From: Methylotenera_A sp963701715
Lineage (GTDB): Bacteria; Pseudomonadota; Gammaproteobacteria; Burkholderiales; Methylophilaceae
Direction: 5' to 3'
Length of the DNA: 64,000 nt
NCBI GenBank assembly: GCA_963701715.1
Contig: CAVPAX010000004.1
Coordinates: 124,001-188,000, forward strand
Below are positions 1 to 8,542 of this stretch, piece by piece. Under the pieces are notes generated by a model, which saw only the letters and a list, made by a program, of their open reading frames with translations, did no database searches and had not been told where the DNA came from. A program made the position numbers and the translations under genes. Within the stretch, counting starts at the first letter, position 1. The number at the start of each line of letters is the position of its first letter.

Positions 1-762
1 TTGTAATATCTGTGCAAACACTTTTGGGTTAGCCGCCACGATATTGCCCGTTTTTAACCAACTCTCATTGCCCTCAAAATCTCCGACAATGCCACCGGCT
101 TCCTGTACCAATAAGCCCCCTGCAGCTATGTCCCAAATAGATAAGTTAATCTCAAAAAAACCATCTGTCCAGCCTGCTGCCACATAGGCCAAATCCAGAG
201 CCGCAGAACCCGGACGGCGTATGCCGGTGGTTTTTTTAATCATGTCTTTCAGCATCGCCATGTACGTATCCAAGTGGGTAAAATCGCGAAACGGGAAACC
301 GGTCCCTATCAACGAATCCTGTAATTTACTGCGATTGGTCACACGAATACGTTTATCGTTTAGAAACGCGCCACGACCCTTAGTTGCTGTAAATAGATCA
401 TTGCGCACGGGGTCATAAATCACGGCTTGCGTGAGAACACCCTTTTGCTGCAAAGCGATCGAGATGCAGTATTGCGGGAAATTGTGCAGAAAATTTGTAG
501 TGCCATCGAGCGGATCAATAATCCAGATATTCTCGGCATTTTGATTGGTATTACCGGTTTCTTCCCCTAAAAAACCGTGATCTGGATAAGCATGTTTTAG
601 CGTATCTATAATTGCTTGCTCAGCGGCATGGTCGACCTCACTTACAAAATCATTAAAGGTTTTACTTTGGATTGTAAGCGCATTCACATCTTGCGATGCG
701 CGATTAATAATACGCCCCGCTTCGCGAGCGGCTTTTACGGCGACATTCAGGATAGGATGCAT
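1..762 (-). CDS. suhB: Inositol-1-monophosphatase family protein SuhB (C-terminus cut by window edge)
   Basis: The minus strand reads open from an ATG at 762 to base 1, giving 254 residues without a stop; the family is about 260-270 aa, so only a few C-terminal residues are missing. It begins MHPILNVAVKAAREAGRIIN and carries the metal-binding signature GEE and then WIIDPLDGTTNF, which is diagnostic of the inositol monophosphatase/SuhB family (Mg-dependent phosphatase; SuhB also takes part in rRNA antitermination in E. coli). A second metal motif, WDIAAGGLLVQEAGG, lies near the C-terminus. It is divergent from trmJ, the same neighbourhood as E. coli suhB-trmJ-isc. The truncation is due only to the window boundary. 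Confidence 0.93.
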   Translation of the reverse strand, partial: MHPILNVAVKAAREAGRIINRASQDVNALTIQSKTFNDFVSEVDHAAEQAIIDTLKHAYPDHGFLGEETGNTNQNAENIWIIDPLDGTTNFLHNFPQYCISIALQQKGVLTQAVIYDPVRNDLFTATKGRGAFLNDKRIRVTNRSKLQDSLIGTGFPFRDFTHLDTYMAMLKDMIKKTTGIRRPGSAALDLAYVAAGWTDGFFEINLSIWDIAAGGLLVQEAGGIVGDFEGNESWLKTGNIVAANPKVFAQILQ

Positions 763-793
763 TGATTGATGGTCTTTAGTAAAGAGCTGTTAA

Positions 794-810
794 AATGCTA
801 TTTTAGCATT
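794..810. promoter_or_regulatory. Small inverted repeat between suhB and trmJ
   Basis: AATGCTA and TAGCATT form a perfect 7-bp inverted repeat around a TTT spacer, in an AT-rich stretch just upstream of the TTG proposed as the trmJ start. It lies in the divergent suhB/trmJ gap. It could be an operator or part of the overlapping promoters; no function can be shown from sequence. Confidence 0.3.
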
Positions 811-828
811 AATAGGCGCTTCCCCAAA

Positions 829-1566
829 TTGTCACAAGCCATTTTTAACAACATCAGAATAGTTCTTTGCCAAACCAGCCACCCAGGCAACATAGGATCG
901 GCAGCGCGCGCCATGAAAACCATGGGTTTAAAGCACCTATATCTTGTGAAACCCGATATTTTCCCAGACAAGCAAGCCACAGCACTTGCGACAGGTGCGG
1001 CCGATCTGCTTGAGAGCGCAATTGTGACTCAAACCTTAAGCGAAGCGCTTTCAGGCTGCGCTTTCGCGATTGGCTTAAGTGCACGCAAACGCTATTTGTC
1101 GCATGACACTGTGAATGCACGAGAAGCTGCCCTGCAAGCCAGTAAAATAGCGGCTTCACAGCCAGTTGCTTTTGTATTTGGCACCGAAATGAGCGGCTTA
1201 TCAAATGCCGAGCTCGATTGCTGTCAATTGCTTGCAATGATTCCAGCCAACCCGGAATACTCTTCTCTCAACCTTGCTGCTGCTGTGCAAGTGGTATGTT
1301 ATGAGCTACGCATGGCGATTCTCGAAGGTAAAATTTCAGTACCCGAAAGTTTAGAACTTGCGACCAATGATGAGCTAGAACGTTTTTATGCACATTTGGA
1401 AGAAACTCTCATGCATATTGGCTACCTCAACCCAAAAGCGCCAAAAAAATTAAGCGAGCGCTTACGAAGGATCTATGCCCGCGCACGCCTGGAAAAAGAG
1501 GAGGTGAATTTGCTAAGAGGCGTATTGACACTGACCCAAGAGCCGCGCAAACATACAAAATATTAG
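829..1566 (+). CDS. trmJ: tRNA (cytidine/uridine-2'-O-)-methyltransferase TrmJ
   Basis: This SPOUT-family methyltransferase modifies the ribose at position 32 of tRNA. The N-terminal NIRIVLCQTSHPGNIGSAAR followed by AMKTMGL is the hallmark of TrmJ, and the C-terminal SAM-binding knot is visible as FVFGTEMSGLSNAEL and SLNLAAAVQ. The open frame extends back to an ATG at 766, only 3 bp from the suhB start, and that extension does not look like the family. A TTG at 829 gives a start MSQAIFNNIRIVL of normal family length (245 aa), with a weak AGG 12 bp upstream, so I prefer it. It lies between suhB and cysE/isc, as in many proteobacteria. The start is uncertain; the family call is not. Confidence 0.9.
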   Translation: MSQAIFNNIRIVLCQTSHPGNIGSAARAMKTMGLKHLYLVKPDIFPDKQATALATGAADLLESAIVTQTLSEALSGCAFAIGLSARKRYLSHDTVNAREAALQASKIAASQPVAFVFGTEMSGLSNAELDCCQLLAMIPANPEYSSLNLAAAVQVVCYELRMAILEGKISVPESLELATNDELERFYAHLEETLMHIGYLNPKAPKKLSERLRRIYARARLEKEEVNLLRGVLTLTQEPRKHTKY

Positions 1567-1622
1567 ATTCGTGGACGTTTTAAATATAAACCTAGTATTT
1601 TAGTCAGGAATTTATATTTATA

Positions 1623-1654
1623 AATGGCATAATGGCATAATGGCATAATGGCAT
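1623..1654 (+). repeat. Four tandem copies of an 8-bp unit in the cysE upstream region
   Basis: The unit AATGGCAT is repeated four times without mismatch, ending 24 bp before the cysE ATG. Each internal junction creates CATAAT, one base from the -10 consensus, so the array carries three overlapping -10-like hexamers spaced 8 bp apart. Short perfect arrays are prone to slipped-strand copy change, so this could alter cysE expression. That effect is an inference; only the repeat itself is seen. Confidence 0.9.
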
Positions 1655-1678
1655 TTTTAAATATTCAATTTAAATCGT

Positions 1679-2428
1679 ATGTTTAACCATCTTAAAGAAG
1701 ATATTTCCGTCGTATTTGATCGCGACCCTGCGGCACGTACACATTTTGAGATTATCACCACATATCCTGGTGTACATGCGCTTATTATGCATCGCTTTAG
1801 CCATTGGCTTTGGAAAGCCCGTCTTTACTGGCTTGGACGTTTTTTTTCACACATAGGGCGCTGGCTAACAGGCATAGAAATTCATCCGGGTGCTACTATT
1901 GGACGCCGCGTATTTATTGACCATGGCATGGGCGTGGTGATTGGCGAAACCGCTGTGATAGGTGACGATTGCACGCTATATCACGGCGTCACGCTTGGCG
2001 GAACGTCATGGAATAAGGGCAAGCGCCACCCAACATTGGAACAAGGCGTGGTGATTGGGGCAGGCGCGAAAGTACTCGGCCCTATCACGATTGGCAAAAA
2101 TGCTAAAATCGGCTCTAACGCCGTAGTTGTCAAAGACGTACCTGAAAACGCCACCGCAGTGGGCATACCTGCGCGCATTCTGGAAGAAGAAAAAGCCAAA
2201 CACGAAGCTCAGAAAGCTAAATTCAGCGCATATGCATTAGGTGGTGATGGCGATGATCCTATTACCAAAACGTTGCACGGGTTAGTGGAACATGTGGCAA
2301 AACAAGATAGTGAACTTGCCAGTTTGAAGAAGCGGTTGATTAAGTTGGCTGACACGGACGCAGATGCAGACTTGGCTGAGGCCTTTGGGGCTAAAAAAAC
2401 TTCTGCAAAAAAAACTAATAAGACTTGA
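1679..2428 (+). CDS. cysE: Serine O-acetyltransferase
   Basis: CysE acetylates serine with acetyl-CoA to give O-acetylserine, the carbon skeleton for cysteine. The 249-aa protein has the short N-terminal helical domain (from MFNHLKEDISVVFDRDPAAR) and then left-handed beta-helix hexapeptide repeats from about residue 65 to 170. The family motif is visible (IEIHPGATIGRRVFIDHGMG, HGVTLGGT, GKRHP). The last ~70 residues are a charged, low-complexity tail ending in a lysine-rich stretch. This short form resembles the cytosolic EpsC/CysE group linked to isc clusters. It lies directly before iscR, which fits cysteine supply to the desulfurases downstream. A tandem repeat occupies its promoter region and no strong ribosome binding site is seen. 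Confidence 0.93.
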   Translation: MFNHLKEDISVVFDRDPAARTHFEIITTYPGVHALIMHRFSHWLWKARLYWLGRFFSHIGRWLTGIEIHPGATIGRRVFIDHGMGVVIGETAVIGDDCTLYHGVTLGGTSWNKGKRHPTLEQGVVIGAGAKVLGPITIGKNAKIGSNAVVVKDVPENATAVGIPARILEEEKAKHEAQKAKFSAYALGGDGDDPITKTLHGLVEHVAKQDSELASLKKRLIKLADTDADADLAEAFGAKKTSAKKTNKT

Positions 2429-2441
2429 ACCAAACCATATA

Positions 2442-2474
2442 ATAATTGACTAAATTACTAGGTTATTATAGAAT
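2442..2474 (+). promoter_or_regulatory. IscR-type operator overlapping the isc promoter
   Basis: Bases 2442-2466 match the 25-bp type 1 IscR site consensus (ATASYYGACTRWWWYAGTCRRSTAT) at 21 of 25 positions by my count. It overlaps a sigma70-like promoter: TTGACT at 2446-2451, a 17-bp spacer and TAGAAT at 2469-2474. This is the expected place for IscR autorepression, so the whole downstream isc operon is probably controlled by iron-sulfur status. Consensus and mechanism come from E. coli. Confidence 0.8.
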
Positions 2475-2483
2475 TCAAGGATT

Positions 2484-2978
2484 ATGAGACTCACTACCAA
2501 AGGACGTTTTGCCGTTACTGCAATGCTTGATCTCGCTCTGAACGAGATGGATAAGCCCGTCACGTTGGCAGGTATTAGCGAACGGCAGGCTATTTCACTC
2601 TCGTACCTAGAGCAGCTTTTTAGCCGTCTACGTAAACAAGGCTTGGTAACGAGCATCCGCGGTCCTGGTGGTGGCTATCGTGTAGCTAAGCCGCACAATG
2701 AGATTTCGGTATCAAACATCATCACAGCCGTAGATGAACTGATTGATGCCACCCAATGCGGCGGGCAGGAGAATTGCCATGATGATGGCCGTTGCATGAC
2801 GCATGAACTATGGGCATCGCTCAATAGCAAAATTTTGGATTATTTATCCGGAGTGTCATTGGCAGATATGGTTGAGAATCAACGCCAAAATGATGCCGGA
2901 TTAACTACCAACAAAGTCTACTTCTCGCCTCGCAAAACTAGCGCAGAAAAAGTTAGCACAGAAGAGATTGCAGCTTAA
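2484..2978 (+). CDS. iscR: Fe-S cluster sensing transcription factor IscR
   Basis: This Rrf2-family winged-helix repressor binds a 2Fe-2S cluster and represses the isc operon when clusters are plentiful. The N-terminus MRLTTKGRFAVTAMLDLAL is typical. The three cluster cysteines fall at C92, C98 and C104 (CGGQENCHDDGRC), the E. coli positions. Length (164 aa) is normal. AAGG lies a few bases upstream of the ATG. Its stop codon is immediately followed by the ATG of the next gene, so it is the first gene of a tight operon with its own operator just upstream. Confidence 0.96.
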   Translation: MRLTTKGRFAVTAMLDLALNEMDKPVTLAGISERQAISLSYLEQLFSRLRKQGLVTSIRGPGGGYRVAKPHNEISVSNIITAVDELIDATQCGGQENCHDDGRCMTHELWASLNSKILDYLSGVSLADMVENQRQNDAGLTTNKVYFSPRKTSAEKVSTEEIAA

Positions 2979-4124
2979 ATGACCTCGGTATTTTTCGATC
3001 ATAACAGTACTACCGCACTCAAAACAGAAGTGCTGGAAGCCATGTTGCCATTTATGGTTAATCAGCAGGGCAATGCGACCAGCCGCCACAGCTTTGGTCG
3101 TGCGGCACGGACTGCAATAGAACATGCTCGCGAACAAGTAGCAACTGCCGTGAATGCACAACCATCTCAGGTACTGTTTACTGCAAGCGGTACTGAGTCT
3201 AATAATTTCGCAGTGCAAGGCATTTGCAGCAATTTGGAAAAAGGGCAGATTCTGACTAGCGCGGTCGAACATCCTTGTGTGTCACGCCCTGCTCTTGCCA
3301 TGCAAGTACGAGGCTGGCAAGCACGCAGCATCAACGTAGACGCAAATTGCAATGTTGACATGAATGATTTGCAGGCCTTGCTGGCTATGCCAACCAATCT
3401 GGTATCAGTCATGCTAGCTAATAATGAAACAGGCGCGATACAAAAAATTCCAGCTATTGGCGAATTGGCCCGTCAACACAAGGCTTATATGCACACTGAC
3501 GCGGTACAAGCCTTGGGAAAGATTAATGTGGATTTTGCAGCTTTGAATGTACACGCTATGACCATTTCCAGCCATAAAATTGGCGGCCCGCTGGGCGCAG
3601 GCGCGCTGGTGCTGGATAAGCGCGTAGATATCCAGCCGCTTTTATATGGCGGGGGACAGGAAAGAGGATTACGTAGCGGTACAGAAAATATACCTGCAAT
3701 AGTGGGTTTCGGTGCTGCATGCGAGCTTGCAATCAAGAACTTGGCCACGTTCGCACACCACACGCTTCACTTACGTGAAGTATTAGAGGCGGGCTTAGCT
3801 AAACTGAATGCGACTATATTCGGCAGTGAGTCTAAGCGTATTCCCAATACAAGCTTTTTCGCCTTTCCTAATATTGAAGGTGAAACCTTGGTAACCGCAC
3901 TCGATAAAAAAGGCTTTGCTGTTGCGAGCGGTTCCGCATGCTCATCGGACAGTTCCGAGCCAAGCCATGTACTACTAGCGATGGGTGTAGATGAAGATTT
4001 AGCCCGCGGCGCAGTACGCGTAAGCTTTGGGGCAAACAACACAATGGAACAAGTGCAGCATTTTTTAGCGGTACTTGAGAGTGAATTAGTAAGATTAAGA
4101 AATTTAACCGCAATTGCGGCATAG
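2979..4124 (+). CDS. Cysteine desulfurase, first of two tandem IscS/NifS-type paralogues
   Basis: This is a fold-type I PLP enzyme that removes sulfur from cysteine. Seen in the 381 aa: DHNSTTALKTEV near the start, ASGTESNN, the PLP region HTDAVQALGK, the PLP lysine in SSHKIGGPLGAGA, the RSGTEN motif, and the sulfur-carrying cysteine loop SGSACSSDSSEPSHVL. It begins directly at the iscR stop codon. Compared with the next gene it lacks the IscS C-terminal extension (SPLWEMFKDGIDI) that docks IscU. It may therefore serve another acceptor or act as an auxiliary desulfurase; that is inference. All catalytic residues look intact, so it is not an obvious pseudogene. Confidence 0.9.
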   Translation: MTSVFFDHNSTTALKTEVLEAMLPFMVNQQGNATSRHSFGRAARTAIEHAREQVATAVNAQPSQVLFTASGTESNNFAVQGICSNLEKGQILTSAVEHPCVSRPALAMQVRGWQARSINVDANCNVDMNDLQALLAMPTNLVSVMLANNETGAIQKIPAIGELARQHKAYMHTDAVQALGKINVDFAALNVHAMTISSHKIGGPLGAGALVLDKRVDIQPLLYGGGQERGLRSGTENIPAIVGFGAACELAIKNLATFAHHTLHLREVLEAGLAKLNATIFGSESKRIPNTSFFAFPNIEGETLVTALDKKGFAVASGSACSSDSSEPSHVLLAMGVDEDLARGAVRVSFGANNTMEQVQHFLAVLESELVRLRNLTAIAA

Positions 4125-4142
4125 AAAGCAAATATAAACGAT

Positions 4143-5357
4143 ATGGAAAGAAAACCGATTTATTTAGACTACTCCGCCACCACTCCGGTTGATCCACGCG
4201 TGGCGGAAAAAATGATTCCTTATCTCACGGAACATTTTGGCAATCCTGCCTCTCGCAGTCATACATATGGCTGGACAGCAGAAAAAGCCGTAGAAAACGC
4301 ACGTGACGAAGTCGCCAAACTGGTTGGTGCGGATTCACGCGAAATTGTGTGGACGTCTGGTGCGACAGAATCGAATAACCTGGCCATTAAAGGTGCAGCG
4401 CATTTTTACGCAGCAAGTAAAGGCAAACACTTAATTACAATTGCTACCGAACACAAGGCAGTGATTGACGTAGTGCGCGAGTTGGAACGTCAGGGTTTTG
4501 AAGCCACTTTCATTGAGCCAGAACCAGACGGCTTGGTTGATTTAGCAAAGTTTAATGCAGCAATTCGCCCTGATACCGTATTGGCTTCTGTTATGCTGGT
4601 GAATAATGAAATTGGCGTAATTCAAGATATTGAGTCTATTGGAAAAATCTGCCGTGAAAACAACGTGATTTTTCATGTAGATGCAGCGCAAGCCACTGGT
4701 AAAGTAAAAATTGATTTAGAAACATTGCCAGTCGATTTAATGAGCTTTAGTGCACATAAAACTTATGGCCCCAAAGGCATTGGTGCTTTGTATGTGCGCC
4801 GTAAACCGCGTATCCGTATCGAGGCGCAAATGCATGGCGGCGGTCATGAACGCGGTATGCGCTCAGGCACTTTGCCGACACACCAAATCGTCGGCATGGG
4901 CGAAGCTTTTCGCATCGCGCGTGAAGAAATGGAACTTGAAAATGCACGCATTCGCAAACTACGTGACCGCTTGCTGGCTGGTTTACAAACCATTGAAGAA
5001 ACTTATGTAAACGGCGATTTGGCCCGCCGTGTGCCACATAACTTAAATATCAGCTTCAATTATGTAGAAGGTGAATCGCTGATCATGGCAGTGAAAGATA
5101 TTGCTGTTTCTAGCGGTTCAGCCTGCACATCCGCCAGCTTAGAACCCAGCTATGTACTGCGCGCTTTAGGCCGTAGCGACGAGCTTGCACATAGCTCGAT
5201 ACGTTTTTCGCTCGGGCGTTTTACAACAGAGGCTGACGTAGATTACACAATAGAATTAATGAAAAGTAAAATTGGAAAATTAAGAGAACTATCCCCACTT
5301 TGGGAGATGTTTAAAGATGGCATCGACATTAGTAAAGTACAGTGGGCAGCCCACTAA
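4143..5357 (+). CDS. iscS: Cysteine desulfurase IscS
   Basis: IscS is the main sulfur donor for Fe-S assembly and tRNA thiolation. The 404-aa protein matches E. coli IscS (also 404 aa) throughout: MERKPIYLDYSATTPVDPRV, the lysine loop SFSAHKTYGPKGIGALYV, the mobile cysteine loop SSGSACTSASLEPSYVLRAL, and the C-terminal SPLWEMFKDGIDISKVQW that contacts IscU. It is followed 12 bp later by iscU, with AAGGAG before the iscU start. This is clearly the canonical IscS of the cluster. Confidence 0.97.
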   Translation: MERKPIYLDYSATTPVDPRVAEKMIPYLTEHFGNPASRSHTYGWTAEKAVENARDEVAKLVGADSREIVWTSGATESNNLAIKGAAHFYAASKGKHLITIATEHKAVIDVVRELERQGFEATFIEPEPDGLVDLAKFNAAIRPDTVLASVMLVNNEIGVIQDIESIGKICRENNVIFHVDAAQATGKVKIDLETLPVDLMSFSAHKTYGPKGIGALYVRRKPRIRIEAQMHGGGHERGMRSGTLPTHQIVGMGEAFRIAREEMELENARIRKLRDRLLAGLQTIEETYVNGDLARRVPHNLNISFNYVEGESLIMAVKDIAVSSGSACTSASLEPSYVLRALGRSDELAHSSIRFSLGRFTTEADVDYTIELMKSKIGKLRELSPLWEMFKDGIDISKVQWAAH

Positions 5358-5369
5358 AGGAGTAGCAAA

Positions 5370-5768
5370 ATGGCATATTCAGACAAAGTCTTAGATCACT
5401 ATGAAAATCCTCGTAACGTGGGCAGCTTGGACAAGAACGACCCTCACGTTGGCACCGGCATGGTCGGCGCGCCTGCCTGCGGTGACGTGATGAAGTTGAT
5501 GATTAAGGTAAATGACAGCGGCATCATTGAAGATGCCAAATTCAAAACCTATGGCTGCGGTTCGGCGATTGCTTCTAGCTCACTTGTCACCGAATGGCTA
5601 AAAGGCAAAACAGTTGATGAAGCTTATGAGATTAAAAACTCTGCAATTGCCGAAGAGCTCGCATTACCGCCAGTAAAAATCCATTGCTCGGTTCTAGCAG
5701 AAGATGCGATTAAAGCGGCTGTAGCAGATATCAAAGCGAAACAATTAGCGGCTAAAGAGGCAGTGTAA
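5370..5768 (+). CDS. iscU: Fe-S cluster assembly scaffold IscU
   Basis: IscU is the scaffold on which 2Fe-2S clusters are built from IscS sulfur and then handed on by HscA/HscB. The 132-aa sequence has the three conserved cysteines (PACGDV at C37, YGCGSA at about C63, HCSVLA at about C106) and the chaperone-recognition motif LPPVK just before the last one. A short alanine/lysine-rich C-terminal tail is slightly longer than in E. coli (128 aa). It lies between iscS and iscA with short spacing. Confidence 0.97.
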   Translation: MAYSDKVLDHYENPRNVGSLDKNDPHVGTGMVGAPACGDVMKLMIKVNDSGIIEDAKFKTYGCGSAIASSSLVTEWLKGKTVDEAYEIKNSAIAEELALPPVKIHCSVLAEDAIKAAVADIKAKQLAAKEAV

Positions 5769-5771
5769 CCG

Positions 5772-6095
5772 ATGGCAATTAGTTTAACCGAAGCAGCAGC
5801 TAGCCGCGTAGAAAAGTTCCTTGCTAACCGTGGCAAAGGTATTGGGCTACGCTTGGGCGTTAAAACTACTGGTTGCTCTGGCATGGCTTATACGCTTGAG
5901 TTTGTTGATGAGCTGAAGCCGGAAGACCTAGCGTTCGAAAGCCATGGCGTAAAAGTGATTGTTGACCCGAAAAGCCTGGCCTATATAGATGGGACCGAAC
6001 TCGATTTCACCAAGGAAGGATTGAATGAAGGCTTTAAATTCAACAATCCTAACGTGAAGGACGAATGTGGCTGTGGTGAAAGTTTTACAGTGTGA
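5772..6095 (+). CDS. iscA: Iron-sulfur cluster assembly protein IscA
   Basis: This is an A-type carrier that delivers or stores Fe-S clusters. The 107-aa sequence has the three characteristic cysteines: one in TGCSGMAY and two in ECGCGESF near the C-terminus. Its stop codon overlaps the GTG start of hscB by four bases (GTGA), indicating translational coupling. Confidence 0.96.
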   Translation: MAISLTEAAASRVEKFLANRGKGIGLRLGVKTTGCSGMAYTLEFVDELKPEDLAFESHGVKVIVDPKSLAYIDGTELDFTKEGLNEGFKFNNPNVKDECGCGESFTV

Positions 6096-6613
6096 CACAG
6101 AATTATTTTGAGCTGTTTGAGCTTAAGCCATTATTCGATTTGGACTTGACCGTATTGGAAAGTAATTATCGCAAAATACAATCCGAGTCGCATCCTGACC
6201 GCTTTGTAACTGCCCCAGCCCCTGAAAAGCTGCAATCCATGCAAACAGCCACCCTTGCCAATGAAGCCTATCAAACGCTAAAAAACTCAGCCAGTCGCGC
6301 CAAATATTTGCTGGAGCTACAAGGCATCAATGCGATTGCAGAAACCAACACCGCCATGCCGCCTGATTTTTTAATGCAGCAGATGGATTGGCGCGAAAAT
6401 TTAGAAGATGCAAAATCAGAAAAAAACATTAAAGCTTTAGATAGTTTGCTGACAGAAATGCGTGCTGAAGCAAAAATGCTCCAAACTGATTTAGGTGATT
6501 TTCTAGACACGAAAAAAAATTACGCAGCCGCTACTGAAGCCACACGCAAGCTGATTTTTATTGAAAAAGTATGTGCGGATATCAACAAGGCAATTGAGCA
6601 AATAGAGAATTAG
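6092..6613 (+). CDS. hscB: Fe-S assembly co-chaperone HscB
   Basis: HscB is a J-domain protein that brings IscU to HscA and stimulates its ATPase. The N-terminal ~75 residues form a J domain with HPD in ESHPDRFV. The C-terminal three-helix part (from about residue 90) binds IscU. Length is 173 aa. It starts with GTG inside the iscA stop; the reading MTQNYFELFELKP fits the family N-terminus. hscA follows after 1 bp. Confidence 0.95.
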   Translation: MTQNYFELFELKPLFDLDLTVLESNYRKIQSESHPDRFVTAPAPEKLQSMQTATLANEAYQTLKNSASRAKYLLELQGINAIAETNTAMPPDFLMQQMDWRENLEDAKSEKNIKALDSLLTEMRAEAKMLQTDLGDFLDTKKNYAAATEATRKLIFIEKVCADINKAIEQIEN

Positions 6614-6614
6614 T

Positions 6615-8534
6615 ATGGCATTGCTGCAAATTTCAGAACCTGGGCAATATGCTGCGCCGCACCAGCATAAACTGGCGGTAGGCATTGATTTAGGTACGAC
6701 AAATTCACTGGTTGCTACTGTGCGCAGCGGCATGAGTACTGTGTTACAAGATGAGCATGGTCATGCACTGTTACCTTCCATCGTCCGCTATTTACCTGAT
6801 GGTGGTGTCGTTGTTGGCCATGAAGCGCAAGCTCAGCAAAGCAGCGACCCCGTCAATACGATTGCCTCCGTCAAACGTTTTATGGGGCGTAATCTCAAAG
6901 ATATTGTTGATAGGGCACATATTCCCTATCGCTTTGTAGATAGCACGGAAAATGCAGCAGGTGCGCAATCCGCCAGATTACTACAAATACAAACCCGTGC
7001 AGGCTTTAAAAGCCCAGTAGAAATTTCTGCAGAAATTCTTAAAACGCTTAAAGTGCGTGCAGAAAAATCATTAGGTGGCGAGCTGGTTGGTGCAGTAATA
7101 ACCGTTCCAGCCTATTTTGATGATGCACAGCGTCAAGCCACTAAGGATGCCGCACGCCTTGCGGGATTGAATGTGTTGCGATTGCTGAATGAACCTACAG
7201 CCGCAGCTGTAGCTTATGGATTGGACAATGCTGCCGAAGGCACTTATGTCATCTACGACCTGGGTGGCGGCACATTTGACATTTCCATTCTTAAATTAGC
7301 AAAAGGTGTTTTTGAAGTACTTGCTACCAATGGCGACTCGGCCCTAGGCGGTGATGATTTTGACCATCGTATCTATTGCTGGGTGCTGGATAAAATTCGC
7401 GAAAACAGCAGTACCTTTGTTCCGCTTGGTGAACAAGATACACGCCTGCTGCTTACCAAAGCACGCCAGGCTAAAGAATGGCTTACCGATAACTTTGAAG
7501 CACAAATCGTCTGCCGATTGGGCAATGGCACGTTGGTAGATGTCACGCTCACCGCAGCTGAGTTTGTTGAGCTTACCCAGCATCTTGTCACAAAGACACT
7601 GTCGCCGACACGTAAAGCCATGCGTGATGCCAACCTTACGCAAGAAGACATCAAAGGCGTTGTACTTGTAGGCGGTGCTACGCGTATGCCACATGTGAGG
7701 CATGCAGTGCAAGAATTCTTTAAACAAGAGCCGCTTACCAATTTGGATCCTGATAAAGTCGTCGCGCTCGGCGCGGCGATACAAGCCAATGTGCTGGCTG
7801 GGAATAGAAGCGAAAACGATTTATTGCTGCTTGATGTGATCCCTCTTTCATTAGGACTTGAAACCATGGGCGGCTTGGTCGAAAAAATCATTCCACGTAA
7901 TAGCACATTGCCGATTGCCCGTGCGCAGGAGTTCACTACGTTTAAAGATGGTCAAACTGCCATGAGCATTCATGTGCTGCAGGGGGAGCGCGAATTGGTA
8001 AGTGATTGCCGCTCACTCGCCCGATTTGAGTTACGTGGCATTCCACCAATGGTAGCAGGTGCTGCACGTATCCGTGTGACATTTACCGTAGATGCAGATG
8101 GCTTGTTAAGCGTTTCCGCACGCGAAACGACCAGCAATGTAGAGGCGAATATTGTGGTAAAACCCAGCTATGGGCTGAGTGAGGAAGAAATTTTAAATAT
8201 GCTACAAAGCAGCTTTGGCGCAGCAGAGCAGGACAAGCAGGCACGCGCGCTGGCGGAGGCAAAAGTCGATGCAGAAAGTCTGTTAGCGGCAATTGGTGTG
8301 GCGCTGGAACAAGATGGACATTTGTTAAATACTAAAGAAAAACAAAAAATAACAGCCAAAATGAATGCTCTGAAAGCCGATATCAATGCGGCTCCCAGCC
8401 CTGCTTCTGCCGATGCCATTCGCGAGGCCACCGAAGCGCTAAATGCTGCTACTGAGAATTTCGCCGCAAGACGCATGGATGCGAGCATCAGCAGCGCGCT
8501 GGCGGGGAAAAATTTAGACCATTTAGAGATATAA
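6615..8534 (+). CDS. hscA: Fe-S assembly Hsp70 chaperone HscA
   Basis: HscA is the specialised DnaK-type ATPase that releases clusters from IscU. The 639-aa protein has the Hsp70 signatures GIDLGTTNSLVA near residue 24, VPAYFDDAQRQATKDAA, LLNEPTAAAVAYG, IYDLGGGTFDIS and VVLVGGATRMPHV, followed by the substrate domain and a helical lid. It lacks the acidic EEVD-type end of DnaK, as expected for HscA. Position between hscB and fdx confirms the assignment. Confidence 0.97.
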   Translation: MALLQISEPGQYAAPHQHKLAVGIDLGTTNSLVATVRSGMSTVLQDEHGHALLPSIVRYLPDGGVVVGHEAQAQQSSDPVNTIASVKRFMGRNLKDIVDRAHIPYRFVDSTENAAGAQSARLLQIQTRAGFKSPVEISAEILKTLKVRAEKSLGGELVGAVITVPAYFDDAQRQATKDAARLAGLNVLRLLNEPTAAAVAYGLDNAAEGTYVIYDLGGGTFDISILKLAKGVFEVLATNGDSALGGDDFDHRIYCWVLDKIRENSSTFVPLGEQDTRLLLTKARQAKEWLTDNFEAQIVCRLGNGTLVDVTLTAAEFVELTQHLVTKTLSPTRKAMRDANLTQEDIKGVVLVGGATRMPHVRHAVQEFFKQEPLTNLDPDKVVALGAAIQANVLAGNRSENDLLLLDVIPLSLGLETMGGLVEKIIPRNSTLPIARAQEFTTFKDGQTAMSIHVLQGERELVSDCRSLARFELRGIPPMVAGAARIRVTFTVDADGLLSVSARETTSNVEANIVVKPSYGLSEEEILNMLQSSFGAAEQDKQARALAEAKVDAESLLAAIGVALEQDGHLLNTKEKQKITAKMNALKADINAAPSPASADAIREATEALNAATENFAARRMDASISSALAGKNLDHLEI

Positions 8535-8542
8535 AAGAAAAT

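Noticed and set aside
7373..7936. 187-codon open frame on the strand opposite hscA
   Set aside because: It lies wholly inside a well-conserved Hsp70 gene; the residues are serine-rich with no family resemblance, a typical antisense shadow.
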